Assembly (NCBI RefSeq): GCF_001277295.1
Contig: NZ_CP011456.1
Location: 1,488,001-1,552,000, forward strand
Source: Anabaena sp. WA102
GTDB lineage: Bacteria; Cyanobacteriota; Cyanobacteriia; Cyanobacteriales; Nostocaceae
DNA: 64,000 nucleotides
Reading direction: 5' to 3'
Shown: piece after piece, positions 53,528-61,721 of the stretch
Layout: each line of letters starts with the position of its first letter
How positions within the stretch are numbered: the first letter of the stretch is position 1
The notes under the pieces: model-generated
Database searches by the model: none
Seen by the model: the letters and a program-made list of their open reading frames with translations, nothing else
Told to the model about the DNA's origin: nothing
Translations under genes and position numbers: made by a program

Positions 53528-55246
53528 TTGAAAACACGTTCTAATTATTGGCAACTTTTACCCTATATCCGCACCCAATGGCAACCTATTGCTAAGGGTT
53601 TTGTAGGGATTTTGGGATATGTACTGGCAACTTTAACCCTGATTAATGTCGCGGGTAAGTTGGCAGTTCCCTTCGGGAATGGTAATGTATTAGCGATCGC
53701 TCAATTAGCCGGAATCAGTGCTGCTATATTTCTTGTGCGCGGCTTTTTTCAGTCTGTACAAGATTTATACATGGCTAAGGCAGCGTTAAGAATCGCTTTT
53801 TATCTCCGGCAACAGGTTTATACTCATTTACAAAAACTCAATCTCAGCTATTTTGAAACTGCTAAAGCTGGAGATTTATCTTATCGTCTCACGGAAGATG
53901 TTGACAGGGTTGGAGAAGTTATTAATAAGCTTTTTCATGATTTTACTCCCTGTGCTTTACAGTTAATTGCTATTCCCATTTACATGATTTATTTAAATTG
54001 GCAACTTACCCTAGCGACGGTAATTGTTGCTCCAATTATGGGGATTTTAATTGGTTGGTTTGGGGAACGTTTACGGAAATATTCTCTCAAAAGTCAAAGT
54101 CGTATTTCTGATTTATCAGCTATTTTAACGGAAGTTTTTAGCGGGATTCGATTAATTCAAGCTTTTGCTGCGGAAAAATACGAAATTGATAGATTTAGTC
54201 ATGAAGCAGAACGCAGTTTTAAAGCTAAATATTCTGTAGAAAGATTAAAAGCTATTCAAATTCCCATTGTGGGTTTTTTAGAAGCTCTCAGTGCGTTATC
54301 TTTGTTAATGGTAGGAACTTGGCAAATATCTCAACGTAATTTAACTGTCGGTGAATTTTTTAGTTATTTAACAGCAGCAGCTTTGTTAATTGATCCTATT
54401 GGTCATACTACTAATAATTATAATGAATTTAAACAAGGTGAGGCATCGGTTGATCGAGTTTTTGAGTTATTAGCAATTCAACCAACGGTATTAGAAAAAC
54501 CCAATGCTATTACCCTTCCTGCTGTCAATGGTAAAGTTGAATATTGCAATATTACTTTTGCCTATAAGTCAGGAGAACCTGTATTAAATAATATTAGTTT
54601 ATTAGTCATGCCCGGTCAAGCCATTGCCTTGGTTGGTGCTTCTGGGGCTGGGAAAACTACTTTTGTGAATCTATTACCTCGATTTTATGATCCTGAATTT
54701 GGGGACATTTTTATAGATGGCATAAATATCCGAGATGTAACATTAAATAGTTTAAGAAAACAGATTGGGATTGTTCCCCAAGAAACAATTATGTTTTCGG
54801 GAACTATTGCCCAAAATATCGCTTTCGGACAAAATGATTTTGATATGAATGCAGTAGAAGAATCTGCAAAAATCGCCAATGCTCATCAATTTATTCAGCA
54901 ACTACCAGAAGGTTATCATACTTGGGTAGGAGAGCGAGGTGTGAATTTATCCGGGGGACAAAGACAACGAATTGCGATCGCTCGTGCTGTCCTTCTTAAC
55001 CCGCAAATATTGATACTTGATGAAGCCACATCAGCGTTAGATTCAGAATCAGAAGCTTTGGTACAAGAGGCTTTGGAGAGATTAATGGCAAATCGTACGG
55101 TGTTAATTATTGCCCATAGATTGTCAACGGTGCGGAAGTGCGATCGCATTTTGGTGTTAGAAAAAGGGCAAATTGTGGAGTCGGGAAATCATGAGGAATT
55201 ATTAGCTTTAGAAGGGAGATATGCCCGGTATTATGCTCAACAATAA
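53528..55246 (+). CDS. ABC exporter, half-transporter with fused ATPase (MsbA-like)
   Basis: This is a 572-residue protein from a TTG start (53528); no ATG or GTG in frame is suitable. Residues 20-300 are a six-helix exporter domain (FVGILGYVLATLTLINVAG, IYMIYLNWQLTLATVIVAPI). The ATPase has Walker A GASGAGKTT near 370, the Q-loop IGIVPQETIMFSG, signature LSGGQRQRIAIA near 475, Walker B ILILDEATSALD and the switch IAHRLSTV. It acts as a homodimer or with a partner half and probably moves lipid, glycolipid or peptide across the cytoplasmic membrane. The dispersed palindrome 9 bp after the stop may terminate it. Confidence 0.95.
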   Translation: MKTRSNYWQLLPYIRTQWQPIAKGFVGILGYVLATLTLINVAGKLAVPFGNGNVLAIAQLAGISAAIFLVRGFFQSVQDLYMAKAALRIAFYLRQQVYTHLQKLNLSYFETAKAGDLSYRLTEDVDRVGEVINKLFHDFTPCALQLIAIPIYMIYLNWQLTLATVIVAPIMGILIGWFGERLRKYSLKSQSRISDLSAILTEVFSGIRLIQAFAAEKYEIDRFSHEAERSFKAKYSVERLKAIQIPIVGFLEALSALSLLMVGTWQISQRNLTVGEFFSYLTAAALLIDPIGHTTNNYNEFKQGEASVDRVFELLAIQPTVLEKPNAITLPAVNGKVEYCNITFAYKSGEPVLNNISLLVMPGQAIALVGASGAGKTTFVNLLPRFYDPEFGDIFIDGINIRDVTLNSLRKQIGIVPQETIMFSGTIAQNIAFGQNDFDMNAVEESAKIANAHQFIQQLPEGYHTWVGERGVNLSGGQRQRIAIARAVLLNPQILILDEATSALDSESEALVQEALERLMANRTVLIIAHRLSTVRKCDRILVLEKGQIVESGNHEELLALEGRYARYYAQQ

Positions 55247-55254
55247 GATCCATA

Positions 55255-55287
55255 AGATCCCCGACTTCTTAGAGAAGTCGGGGATCT
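55255..55287 (+). repeat. AGATCCCCGACTTCT palindrome after the ABC exporter
   Basis: Perfect arms surround TAGA, directly after the stop codon. There is no T-run behind it, so the termination role is uncertain. Confidence 0.75.
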
Positions 55288-55960
55288 GAAATTCTCGCAA
55301 GGGATACGAGACGCTACTGCAACCGCTATAATCCAATAATATGCTCATAGTTTAATCCCCAGCGTTCTTTCTCAGATAGATCAGTTGTCATCGCTTTATC
55401 ATAAGTTTAAATTATCCTAAACTAAGAATACTTTTGATATTTATAACTTATAGCAATTTGCCTTTAGATTTTCTTAATAATTAATTGAGAATCTTTTCTA
55501 TTTATCAACGAGGTTGCAATACTTTCCGCGATTTGCTATAATTTCAGAGAATTTCATAATTGGGCTATTATTTTCAATTTTGGATCTTTTAGAAGATGTT
55601 AATCTGAAACCCTTTATTGACAGTGGTTTTAGAAATAAATCTCCCAGGCTGATACAAAACTTTACAAAATTAATAGCTATTCCTTGAACAATTTTAGCCA
55701 TAAATTTGCTCAAGAATGATCTAATTTGAATGAGAGCAGAAATTTACTATTGACAAATTGACAAAGACGTGATACAAAACCTGTCAATGTTATTAATTTT
55801 AGTGATATTAAATCAACATGAATTACCTTAACTTCGATATATGTAAGGGTTTAGCACTGCTAAACCCCTACCATATATCGCATCAATTACAGAATGGTTT
55901 AACGCTGAAATGCGTTTGGGAGTTGTGGCAGCATTTTTCATAAAGTTTCAGTATTTATTT
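55288..55960. other. Intergenic; one doubtful 71-codon ORF
   Basis: The AT-rich spacer contains a minus-strand ORF 55498-55713 (KFMAKIVQGIAINFVKFCIS) that has no ribosome-binding site and no recognisable family. A GGGTTTAGCACTGCTAAACCC hairpin is visible at 55848-55868. No gene is supported. Confidence 0.4.
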
Positions 55961-56464
55961 CTAAGTAATAGAATCACGTAAATCATTAAGAGTAATCATC
56001 AACGTCATTGGTTCAAGAGGAGACAAAATAAAACCTAAAGCCAAATAAAAATCCTTAGCTTCTTCAGAAATAGCATGAACAATAATTCCTCTAATACCAA
56101 TTGTATCAGCAGCTTGAACAACCCTTAGCGCCGCATCACGAAATAAAGCCCGTCCTAAACCTTGACTTTGATAAGAACTATCTATTGCTACTATTGCTAA
56201 TCTTGCTAAAATTACTACCGGAATGGGGTCAGGCATATTTCGCCGAAATTTACCTAAGGCTGATTGTACACTAATCGCTCCAGAAGCCAGGGCATAATAC
56301 CCAACTACTCTATTGTCAACGCAAAGAACAAAAGTTCTAGTTGCACCACTGATTTGATTGGTATAAGCTCGACGTTTTAACCAATCATCAAGAGAAGCAA
56401 TTCCACAGGAAAAATCAGAGCAGGAGTGGTGACTAGAGAGAGTTTCAGGTGGTGTTAAACTCAT
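55961..56464 (-). CDS. GNAT toxin of a TacAT-type toxin-antitoxin pair
   Basis: This is a 167-residue acetyltransferase. It starts with the toxin-type segment FSCGIASLDDWLKRRAYTNQ, has the strand TFVLCVDNRVVGYYALASGA, and the acetyl-CoA loop YQSQGLGRALFRDAALRV near 96-114. The typical end is IIVHAISEEAKDFYLALGFI. Toxins of this subfamily acetylate the amino group of charged tRNA and block translation. The ATGA overlap with the RHH antitoxin gene upstream shows translational coupling. The YYxxGF catalytic region reads FYLALGF, with the Tyr kept. Confidence 0.93.
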   Translation of the reverse strand: MSLTPPETLSSHHSCSDFSCGIASLDDWLKRRAYTNQISGATRTFVLCVDNRVVGYYALASGAISVQSALGKFRRNMPDPIPVVILARLAIVAIDSSYQSQGLGRALFRDAALRVVQAADTIGIRGIIVHAISEEAKDFYLALGFILSPLEPMTLMITLNDLRDSIT

Positions 56465-56751
56465 TCTTTATCCCAAGGTGGAGTTGTCTGCATGGTTTTG
56501 CGTAAACGCTCATTAGGTTGGGGTGGTGCATCTAGTAAGGCGATAAATTCTGCATAAGCCTCTGGACTAGCCCAAAAAATAGTCCGTTCCAGCAAAGTTT
56601 CCTCCGCAGCATTCCGCGCTGCTGCCAAAATAAAATCAGTTCTATTTTTACCTAACACTTTGGCGGCCATATCTATCAAATCACGTTCCTCTGGCTTAAT
56701 GCGTAAATTTAAGGTGTTACGCACAGTTATATTTTTTGTTTTATTGGTCAT
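56461..56751 (-). CDS. DUF1778 ribbon-helix-helix antitoxin (TacA-like)
   Basis: This is a 96-residue antitoxin. The RHH domain is NTLNLRIKPEERDLIDMAAK with KNRTDFILAAARNAAEETL. The C-terminal toxin-binding part has the typical TIFWASPEAYAEFIALLDAP segment ending in TPPWDKE. It binds and neutralises the GNAT toxin encoded next, with 4 bp overlap, and should repress its own operon by binding the palindrome at 56796-56824. The pair is intact and probably functional. Confidence 0.93.
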   Translation of the reverse strand: MTNKTKNITVRNTLNLRIKPEERDLIDMAAKVLGKNRTDFILAAARNAAEETLLERTIFWASPEAYAEFIALLDAPPQPNERLRKTMQTTPPWDKE

Positions 56752-56795
56752 GGTGGATTTTTTTTGGGCGTAATTATTGATTAAATCATTTTAGC

Positions 56796-56824
56796 ATATT
56801 GTAATGACAATGACATTACAATAT
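56796..56824. promoter_or_regulatory. Candidate operator of the TacAT-type operon
   Basis: ATATTGTAATG and CATTACAATAT are perfect 11-bp arms around a 7-base spacer ACAATGA. They lie 45 bp upstream of the antitoxin start, where RHH antitoxins of this family bind. The repeated core TGTAATG/CATTACA also offers half-sites. Confidence 0.75.
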
Positions 56825-56918
56825 TTGCTGAAAAAATCGCTATTTCTGGTAATAATTATAGCTATAGCCATTAAGTAGAGATGTTCCGCCGGAACGTCCT
56901 AACTACCCTGTCTGCGGC

Positions 56919-57025
56919 TATACAGCACTTCCTGATGTTATGAGGTACGGTTTTTTATCGCCAAATCCGTAGGGGCGCAGGGTCTGCGCCCTCCATTGCA
57001 TTTCATGAGAGCGAGAATTGCTATA
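56919..57025. mobile_element. MITE with ATACAGCA ends (copy J2)
   Basis: The element runs TATACAGCACTT .. TTATCGCCAAATCCGTAGGG .. TTGCATTTCATGAGAGCGAG .. ATTGCTATA. Inverted, it matches 58791-58899 along its whole length. The core GTAGGGGCGCAGGGTCTGCG also occurs at 44985-45023 and 58668-58692. Confidence 0.75.
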
Positions 57026-57070
57026 AGTTACAATAGTAGCAGAGCTAATGAATGGAAGTAGACCTAAAAG

Positions 57071-57589
57071 ATGTCTAATAAACTATATAATAGCGATTTG
57101 CAATTATGGATTGAGCAAACAATTCAACAATTACGAAATCGTGAATTTGCGTCCCTGGATATTGAGAATTTAATTGAGGAGTTAGTTGATTTGGGTAAGT
57201 CAGAGAAGAATACACTCAGAAGTAATCTGAAAATCTTATTAGCTCACTTACTCAAATTAAAAATTCAGCATCATGTACCTGACTCCATGAAAACAAGTTG
57301 GTATAGTTCAGTTGTGGAACATCGTCAACGAGTTCTTGATAATCTCGAAGATACTCCATCTCTGAAAAGTTTTTTAATAGAAGCAGTAGAAAAAGCCTAT
57401 CCTGATGGGCGTAAATTGGCAATTAAAGAGGGCAAACTGGCTAAATTCGGAGTTCGTGTACCGGAGGAGAGTGAGTATCCTATAATTTGTCCTTTTGGGA
57501 TAGAGGAAATTCTTGATGAGGATTTTTATGGGATACCACTTTTAAAACATCCTCTTAGACAGGGAATAAATTCCCTGGATTTTTTATAA
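57071..57589 (+). CDS. DUF29 family protein with repeat-derived C-terminus
   Basis: This is a 172-residue protein. DUF29 motifs are SDLQLWIEQTIQQLRNREF, LDIENLIEELVDLGKSEKNT, LLAHLLKLKIQH and the C-terminal VPEESEYPIICPFGIEEILD. The usual end soon after EDFY is replaced by IPLLKHPLRQGINSLDFL. That tail is encoded by the right end of a GAGGATGTTTTAAAAGTGGTA-type MITE (57530-57555). An element end therefore seems to have supplied a new stop. Function is unknown, as for the family. The gene and the next one are flanked by inverted copies of the J element. Confidence 0.88.
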   Translation: MSNKLYNSDLQLWIEQTIQQLRNREFASLDIENLIEELVDLGKSEKNTLRSNLKILLAHLLKLKIQHHVPDSMKTSWYSSVVEHRQRVLDNLEDTPSLKSFLIEAVEKAYPDGRKLAIKEGKLAKFGVRVPEESEYPIICPFGIEEILDEDFYGIPLLKHPLRQGINSLDFL

Positions 57590-57636
57590 AATCAAACAAT
57601 ATAATTTAATTATTTTGCCAAAATAACTCACTTCCC

Positions 57637-58536
57637 ATGACAAAAAAAATATTAACTGGACTAAGTTCAAAAACTTACGAACACCCATTTGATCGCAAAG
57701 CTTTAGCCTCTTTACAAAGTATGCCCGGTATCTCTCCTTTGCTCAAAAAAGTCAACGAATATGGTATTGATCGTTTACTGAGATTACAAAGTATTGCTAG
57801 TGAAATCAGAGTCACACCGCGGAATTTTCCCCAACTATATCAACCATTATTAGAAGCTTGCCAAATTCTTGATGTGACAACTATTCCTGAATTGTATTTG
57901 TTTCGAGGTACAGGGCATATTCAAACCTATATTATTGGCGTAGAAAAACCTATTATTGGTATCAATATTGAAGCAATGGAATGGTTGAATTATGATGAAT
58001 TACTGTTTATTTTTGGATACGAAATTGCTCGAATTAAGAGTCAACATATGATTTATCATCAAATATCAATTGTCATGCCGGCGTTAAAAATGTGGTTAAG
58101 CAGTACCACATTAGGATTAGGCGGATTGATAGCTGGTGGTGTAGAATTGGCGTTATATAATTGGGTAATGATGGCAAAGTTCACTGCTGACCGGGCCGGT
58201 TTATTAGCTTGTCAAGATATTGATATTGCCACTACCGCACTGATGAAACTGGCAGGTTTACCAGAAGAGTATTTAACTCCTAATGTGATCGAAGATTTTC
58301 TCATTCAATCCCGCGAGTTTGCATCTAGTAGTGTTGATAATCTAGATCAAGTTACGAAAATATTAAGTTATTCGGAATCTAGTCTTTCTTGGTTAGTAAT
58401 GCGAACTGGTGAATTATTAAAATGGGTTGATTCAAGAGAATACGATCATGTACTTCAAGGAGAAAATGTCAATACTCCAAAAGAAGAAGAGGAAGGAGAC
58501 GAAAAAGAAGGATGGAATTTTTTGACTTCTTGGTAA
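57637..58536 (+). CDS. M48 peptidase-like protein lacking the zinc-binding motif
   Basis: This is a 299-residue protein. The fold markers of M48-type proteins are present: the N-terminal HPFDRKALASLQSMPGISPL, the region before the motif (KPIIGINIEAMEWLNYDELL), two hydrophobic segments (MLSS..TTLGLGGLIAGGVE) and the downstream FTADRAGLLACQD. The HExxH position reads GYEIARIKSQH, so both zinc His are lost, and the downstream Glu before ADRAG is Thr. It is therefore probably not a metalloprotease, but a pseudo-enzyme. The tail is a Glu-rich low-complexity stretch. The gene follows the DUF29 gene by 47 bp. Confidence 0.8.
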   Translation: MTKKILTGLSSKTYEHPFDRKALASLQSMPGISPLLKKVNEYGIDRLLRLQSIASEIRVTPRNFPQLYQPLLEACQILDVTTIPELYLFRGTGHIQTYIIGVEKPIIGINIEAMEWLNYDELLFIFGYEIARIKSQHMIYHQISIVMPALKMWLSSTTLGLGGLIAGGVELALYNWVMMAKFTADRAGLLACQDIDIATTALMKLAGLPEEYLTPNVIEDFLIQSREFASSSVDNLDQVTKILSYSESSLSWLVMRTGELLKWVDSREYDHVLQGENVNTPKEEEEGDEKEGWNFLTSW

Positions 58537-58948
58537 TTTAATAGGCGATCGCCTTTAATCCTGATTCAGACAATCGCTTTTTATATCTTACCTAATCTTT
58601 CCACAAGGCAATACCACCCAATAAACCTGTGATATTGCGGATCAATTTCACATCTGATTGAAAATCCGTAGGGGTGCAAGGCCTGCACCCTCTCCTCATC
58701 GGACTGCTAATAACCACCATATATCTTTTTCCCAACCATAACTAATTGAACACCAGATTGATTTATATTTGCTAATCTAGAAGTGGTGTAAATACAGCAA
58801 TTTTCGCTCTAATGAAATACAATGGAGGGCGCAAGCCCTGCGCCCCTACGGATTTGGGGATAAAAAACTGTACCTCATAACATTAGAAAGTGCTGTATTG
58901 CTGATGGTAGTGCATTTTTCTATTAAAACTATTATTTGAGCAACAATT
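58537..58948. repeat. Spacer with two copies of the GTAGGGGCGCAGG element (J3 at 58791-58899)
   Basis: J3 has ends AATACAGC and GCTGTATT and is an inverted copy of 56919-57025. A shorter relative lies at 58663-58699 (ATCCGTAGGGGTGCAAGGCC). No ORF is supported. Confidence 0.7.
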
Positions 58949-59449
58949 ATGACGACGTTTCACCCTAACAGCCTGCGTTCTTACAGCCAAGAAGATGTAC
59001 AGCAAATTCTGCAATTAGCGATCGCTCGTCAAGTAGACGATAATGATCAGGAATTTTCCTATCAGCAAATCCTGGAAATCGCCACAGAGTTACAAATATC
59101 ACCCGATATCCTCCAACAAGCGGAACGGGATTGGTTAGGTAAGCAAAACGAAGTTGAACAGCGTAAAGCTTTTAATCTTTATCGCCAAAGTAAATTTAAA
59201 AAACGTTTAGGCAATTACGCAATCATCAATATTTTTTTCCTGGGTATGGATTTAATTAGTGGCGGTATTTCTTGGTCACTTTATATCTTACTAGGTTGCG
59301 GATTAGCCATATCCTTAGATATTTGGAATACTTTTCAAACCAAAGGTGAAGATTACGAAATCGCCTTTCAAAGATGGAATCGCAACCATCAAATTAAACA
59401 AACAATCAATACAGTTTTAAATAGGTGGTTTAAGGTATTTAGTCCTTAA
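58949..59449 (+). CDS. 2TM domain protein
   Basis: This is a 166-residue protein. Residues 1-75 are soluble and helical with a regular pattern (YSQEDVQQILQLAIARQVDD and YQQILEIATELQISPDILQQ). Residues 95-135 hold two membrane helices with a short turn (YAIINIFFLGMDLISGG and LYILLGCGLAISLDIW). The C-terminal helix is charged. The combination matches the 2TM-domain proteins widespread in cyanobacteria, usually with an N-terminal SHOCT-like or histidine-kinase-like helical part. The function is unknown. It is a single gene without close neighbours. Confidence 0.85.
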   Translation: MTTFHPNSLRSYSQEDVQQILQLAIARQVDDNDQEFSYQQILEIATELQISPDILQQAERDWLGKQNEVEQRKAFNLYRQSKFKKRLGNYAIINIFFLGMDLISGGISWSLYILLGCGLAISLDIWNTFQTKGEDYEIAFQRWNRNHQIKQTINTVLNRWFKVFSP

Positions 59450-59572
59450 GAGTTACCAGATTGATCAATTTTTCCTTTGAGTTCGTATGCTTGCATGATG
59501 TTTTTCATGAGACTCTGTTTTTGTATTATCTCGCGTTGAGCAAAATTCAATCTCTAAATTTGGGTTTAAATT

Positions 59573-60157
59573 ATGATAACTACACTCATTGAACGAGAAG
59601 CAGAACCTATTTTAATTAGTGACTTAACCTGGAGAGAATTTAAAGCTGTTGAACAGCTAATTGAGCGCCCAGGGTTAAGGTTATCCTTTTTAGATGGAGT
59701 ATTGGAGATTCGGAAAATGCCAGGAAAAAAACACGAAACTATCAAGAAACGTATTGCTTCTTTAGTAGAAATTTATTTGGAATTTTTGGAATTAGATTTT
59801 ACTCCTACTGGTTCTGTCACCCTAGAAAATGAATTTGAAAAGGTTAAAAAAGAAGGTGATGAATCTTATGAATTAGGAGCAAATAGAAAACATCCTGATT
59901 TAGTAATTGAGGTGGTTGTTAGTAGTGGAGGAATTAATAAACTGGAAGCATACAAACGGTTACAAATTCCTGAAGTTTGGTTTTGGATGAATGATGAATT
60001 ATTGTTTTATAGTTTAGGAAATGAGGGATATGAAGCTGTTAGTAAATCGCAACTTTTACCGAGTTTAGATGTAGATTTATTGATGCGTTGTATTAATATA
60101 GAAAATCATGCTCAAGCGCTGCGGGAATTTCGAGCAGGGATAAAAATAACAGGATAG
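59573..60157 (+). CDS. Uma2 family (PD-(D/E)XK fold) protein
   Basis: This is a 194-residue protein. Motifs are TWREFKAVEQLIERPGLRLS, LDGVLEIRKMPGKKHETIKK, then KHPDLVIEVVVSSGGINKLE (Asp and Glu), and YKRLQIPEVWFWMNDEL (Lys shifted by the family pattern). It belongs to a different Uma2 branch from the copy at 50844. A nuclease role is predicted by fold only. It precedes an orphan antitoxin-like gene on the opposite strand by 32 bp. Confidence 0.92.
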   Translation: MITTLIEREAEPILISDLTWREFKAVEQLIERPGLRLSFLDGVLEIRKMPGKKHETIKKRIASLVEIYLEFLELDFTPTGSVTLENEFEKVKKEGDESYELGANRKHPDLVIEVVVSSGGINKLEAYKRLQIPEVWFWMNDELLFYSLGNEGYEAVSKSQLLPSLDVDLLMRCINIENHAQALREFRAGIKITG

Positions 60158-60189
60158 AACAAAAATTGTAGGAACTTCTACTTTCATTT

Positions 60190-60414
60190 TTATGAAATTT
60201 GTCTGATTTGAGCTAAAGCTATTTCTCCAAAAATTGGCTCAACGGTATGATTACGTATTTCATCCCGGCGTTTTTTAGCTTCTGTGTTCCAATTCTTTTG
60301 GATATTTTCATCAATATCAGATTCTAGACTTTCAATTAGTTTTTCTACTAAAAATACTCTGGTATAACTGGGTAAAGACAAGGCTTCCTGAATTAATTCT
60401 TCAACTGATAGCAT
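60190..60414 (-). CDS. Orphan addiction-module antitoxin-like protein
   Basis: This 74-residue protein matches the putative addiction-module component family (TIGR02574/Unstab_antitox): MLSVEELIQEALSLPSYTRV, FLVEKLIESLESDID and NTEAKKRRDEIRNHTVEPIF. In other genomes the next gene encodes a RelE/ParE toxin. Here the downstream side on the minus strand reaches the Uma2 stop within 32 bp and no toxin frame is present. It could be an antitoxin left alone after toxin loss or act on a toxin elsewhere. Confidence 0.85.
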   Translation of the reverse strand: MLSVEELIQEALSLPSYTRVFLVEKLIESLESDIDENIQKNWNTEAKKRRDEIRNHTVEPIFGEIALAQIRQIS

Positions 60415-60691
60415 AATTATTTATATTCTCTGTAAATTGAATTGAGAATAGGAACAAACAAAGACTTTATTCACAAACTATTTTATCATTCTTTCTGTGG
60501 AAATGTCAGATTGACGATGACAGTGTTTCTACATTATTTCGTTTTGACTAAATTGCATCGCGTATTTCTCTATTACAACCATTTTATTTAAACTGACTAT
60601 AGATTTATTTTGAGCAGTAGTCAATTATTACTGTATTGAGTATAATTTATTTTATTAACCGCTTCTATCAAATATCAAAAGGTAATCACCC

Positions 60692-61702
60692 ATGTCTGAC
60701 GATTCCCAGCGTAATTCTGCTGTCAATTCGGCTGCGACAACCAACATTCACCACGTCAATTTACAAGATTTACCTTTCAGTACAGCACGTAGATTATATA
60801 AAGGCGGTGTTCGTCCTGGTGAACCTATTAGAACTAGGATTCAAGCCCAAGAAATGTTGGATAAAATTCCCCCTTCTCAACGTGCGGGTATAGATAGTCA
60901 AACTGCCGCTAATAATGCCAAAGATTACCTATCTGATAAGCACGCTAGTCACATTAAACCCCACAGTAAGGGAGGTTCTAATGATCCGAATAATATCAGA
61001 TGGGAGAATGGTAAGGATAATATGGCTCGTGGTGATAAAACCATGACAAGTCAGGAGCAAATGAGATTAAATGCTAAATACCACTTTGATAACTTAACTG
61101 GTGCTGTTAAAGCAGGGTTGCAAGCTGCACCAATGGGGGCGGCTGTGGGTGCAGTTACAACTGTACCTTTTTCACTTCTAACTCATGGGCTGCGTGTAGT
61201 TCGAGGTGAAATTTCTGCACAGGAAGCAGCTACAGCAACATTAAAAGATACTGCTATGGGTGGTGCAGTTGGGGGTGTAACAGCATTTACGACAGCAACA
61301 TTAGCTGCGGCTTGTCCACCAATAGCGATCGCATTAACCACAGTAGCACCTTTATTAGCTGTTCTTGGTGCTGGAGGTATGGCTGTTGAGTTTTTCAGAA
61401 TCTTAGATGATCATAAACAGGCTGTAAAAACCTATTATGAATCTTTAACTCGGCAAGAATTAGGAAGATTACAAGAAATTGAAAATGAACTGATTTATGA
61501 ACATCAGAAAAATCTAGAATTTTTGGCAGAAGCAAAAGCAATTAATCAAGAAATTACAAATCGTCCAACTGCACCAGGAATAGAAGGGGCTATGCAACGG
61601 TTACGTGAATCAGTGGCTATTGCTCAATCTTTAGGACTTACATCAGCAGATAGTAAGTTATTGCCTAATTCTCAACCTGTTTACCTTCCTCCTAGTCACT
61701 AA
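60692..61702 (+). CDS. HNH-type nuclease-like protein with glycine-rich membrane region
   Basis: This is a 336-residue protein. Residues 30-80 are basic (STARRLYKGGVRPGEPIRTR). At 84-115 lies an HNH-like motif: ASHIKPHSKGGSNDPNN, then IRWENGKDNMARG, with His, the Gly-Gly-Ser-Asn turn and Asn in the expected order. Residues 135-230 are a Gly/Ala-rich hydrophobic segment (MGAAVGAVTTVPFSLL, MGGAVGGVTAFTTATLAAAC, VAPLLAVLGAGGM) able to span the membrane, then a coiled coil (ELGRLQEIENELIYEHQKNL). The combination looks like an effector. AAAGG lies 9 bases before the ATG. The two genes downstream follow at 19 and 60 bp on the same strand. Confidence 0.8.
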   Translation: MSDDSQRNSAVNSAATTNIHHVNLQDLPFSTARRLYKGGVRPGEPIRTRIQAQEMLDKIPPSQRAGIDSQTAANNAKDYLSDKHASHIKPHSKGGSNDPNNIRWENGKDNMARGDKTMTSQEQMRLNAKYHFDNLTGAVKAGLQAAPMGAAVGAVTTVPFSLLTHGLRVVRGEISAQEAATATLKDTAMGGAVGGVTAFTTATLAAACPPIAIALTTVAPLLAVLGAGGMAVEFFRILDDHKQAVKTYYESLTRQELGRLQEIENELIYEHQKNLEFLAEAKAINQEITNRPTAPGIEGAMQRLRESVAIAQSLGLTSADSKLLPNSQPVYLPPSH

Positions 61703-61721
61703 ATAATAAATCAGGAATTCT

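Noticed and set aside
55498..55713. 71-codon minus-strand ORF after the ABC exporter
   Set aside because: The composition is that of the AT-rich spacer, there is no start signal and no known family.
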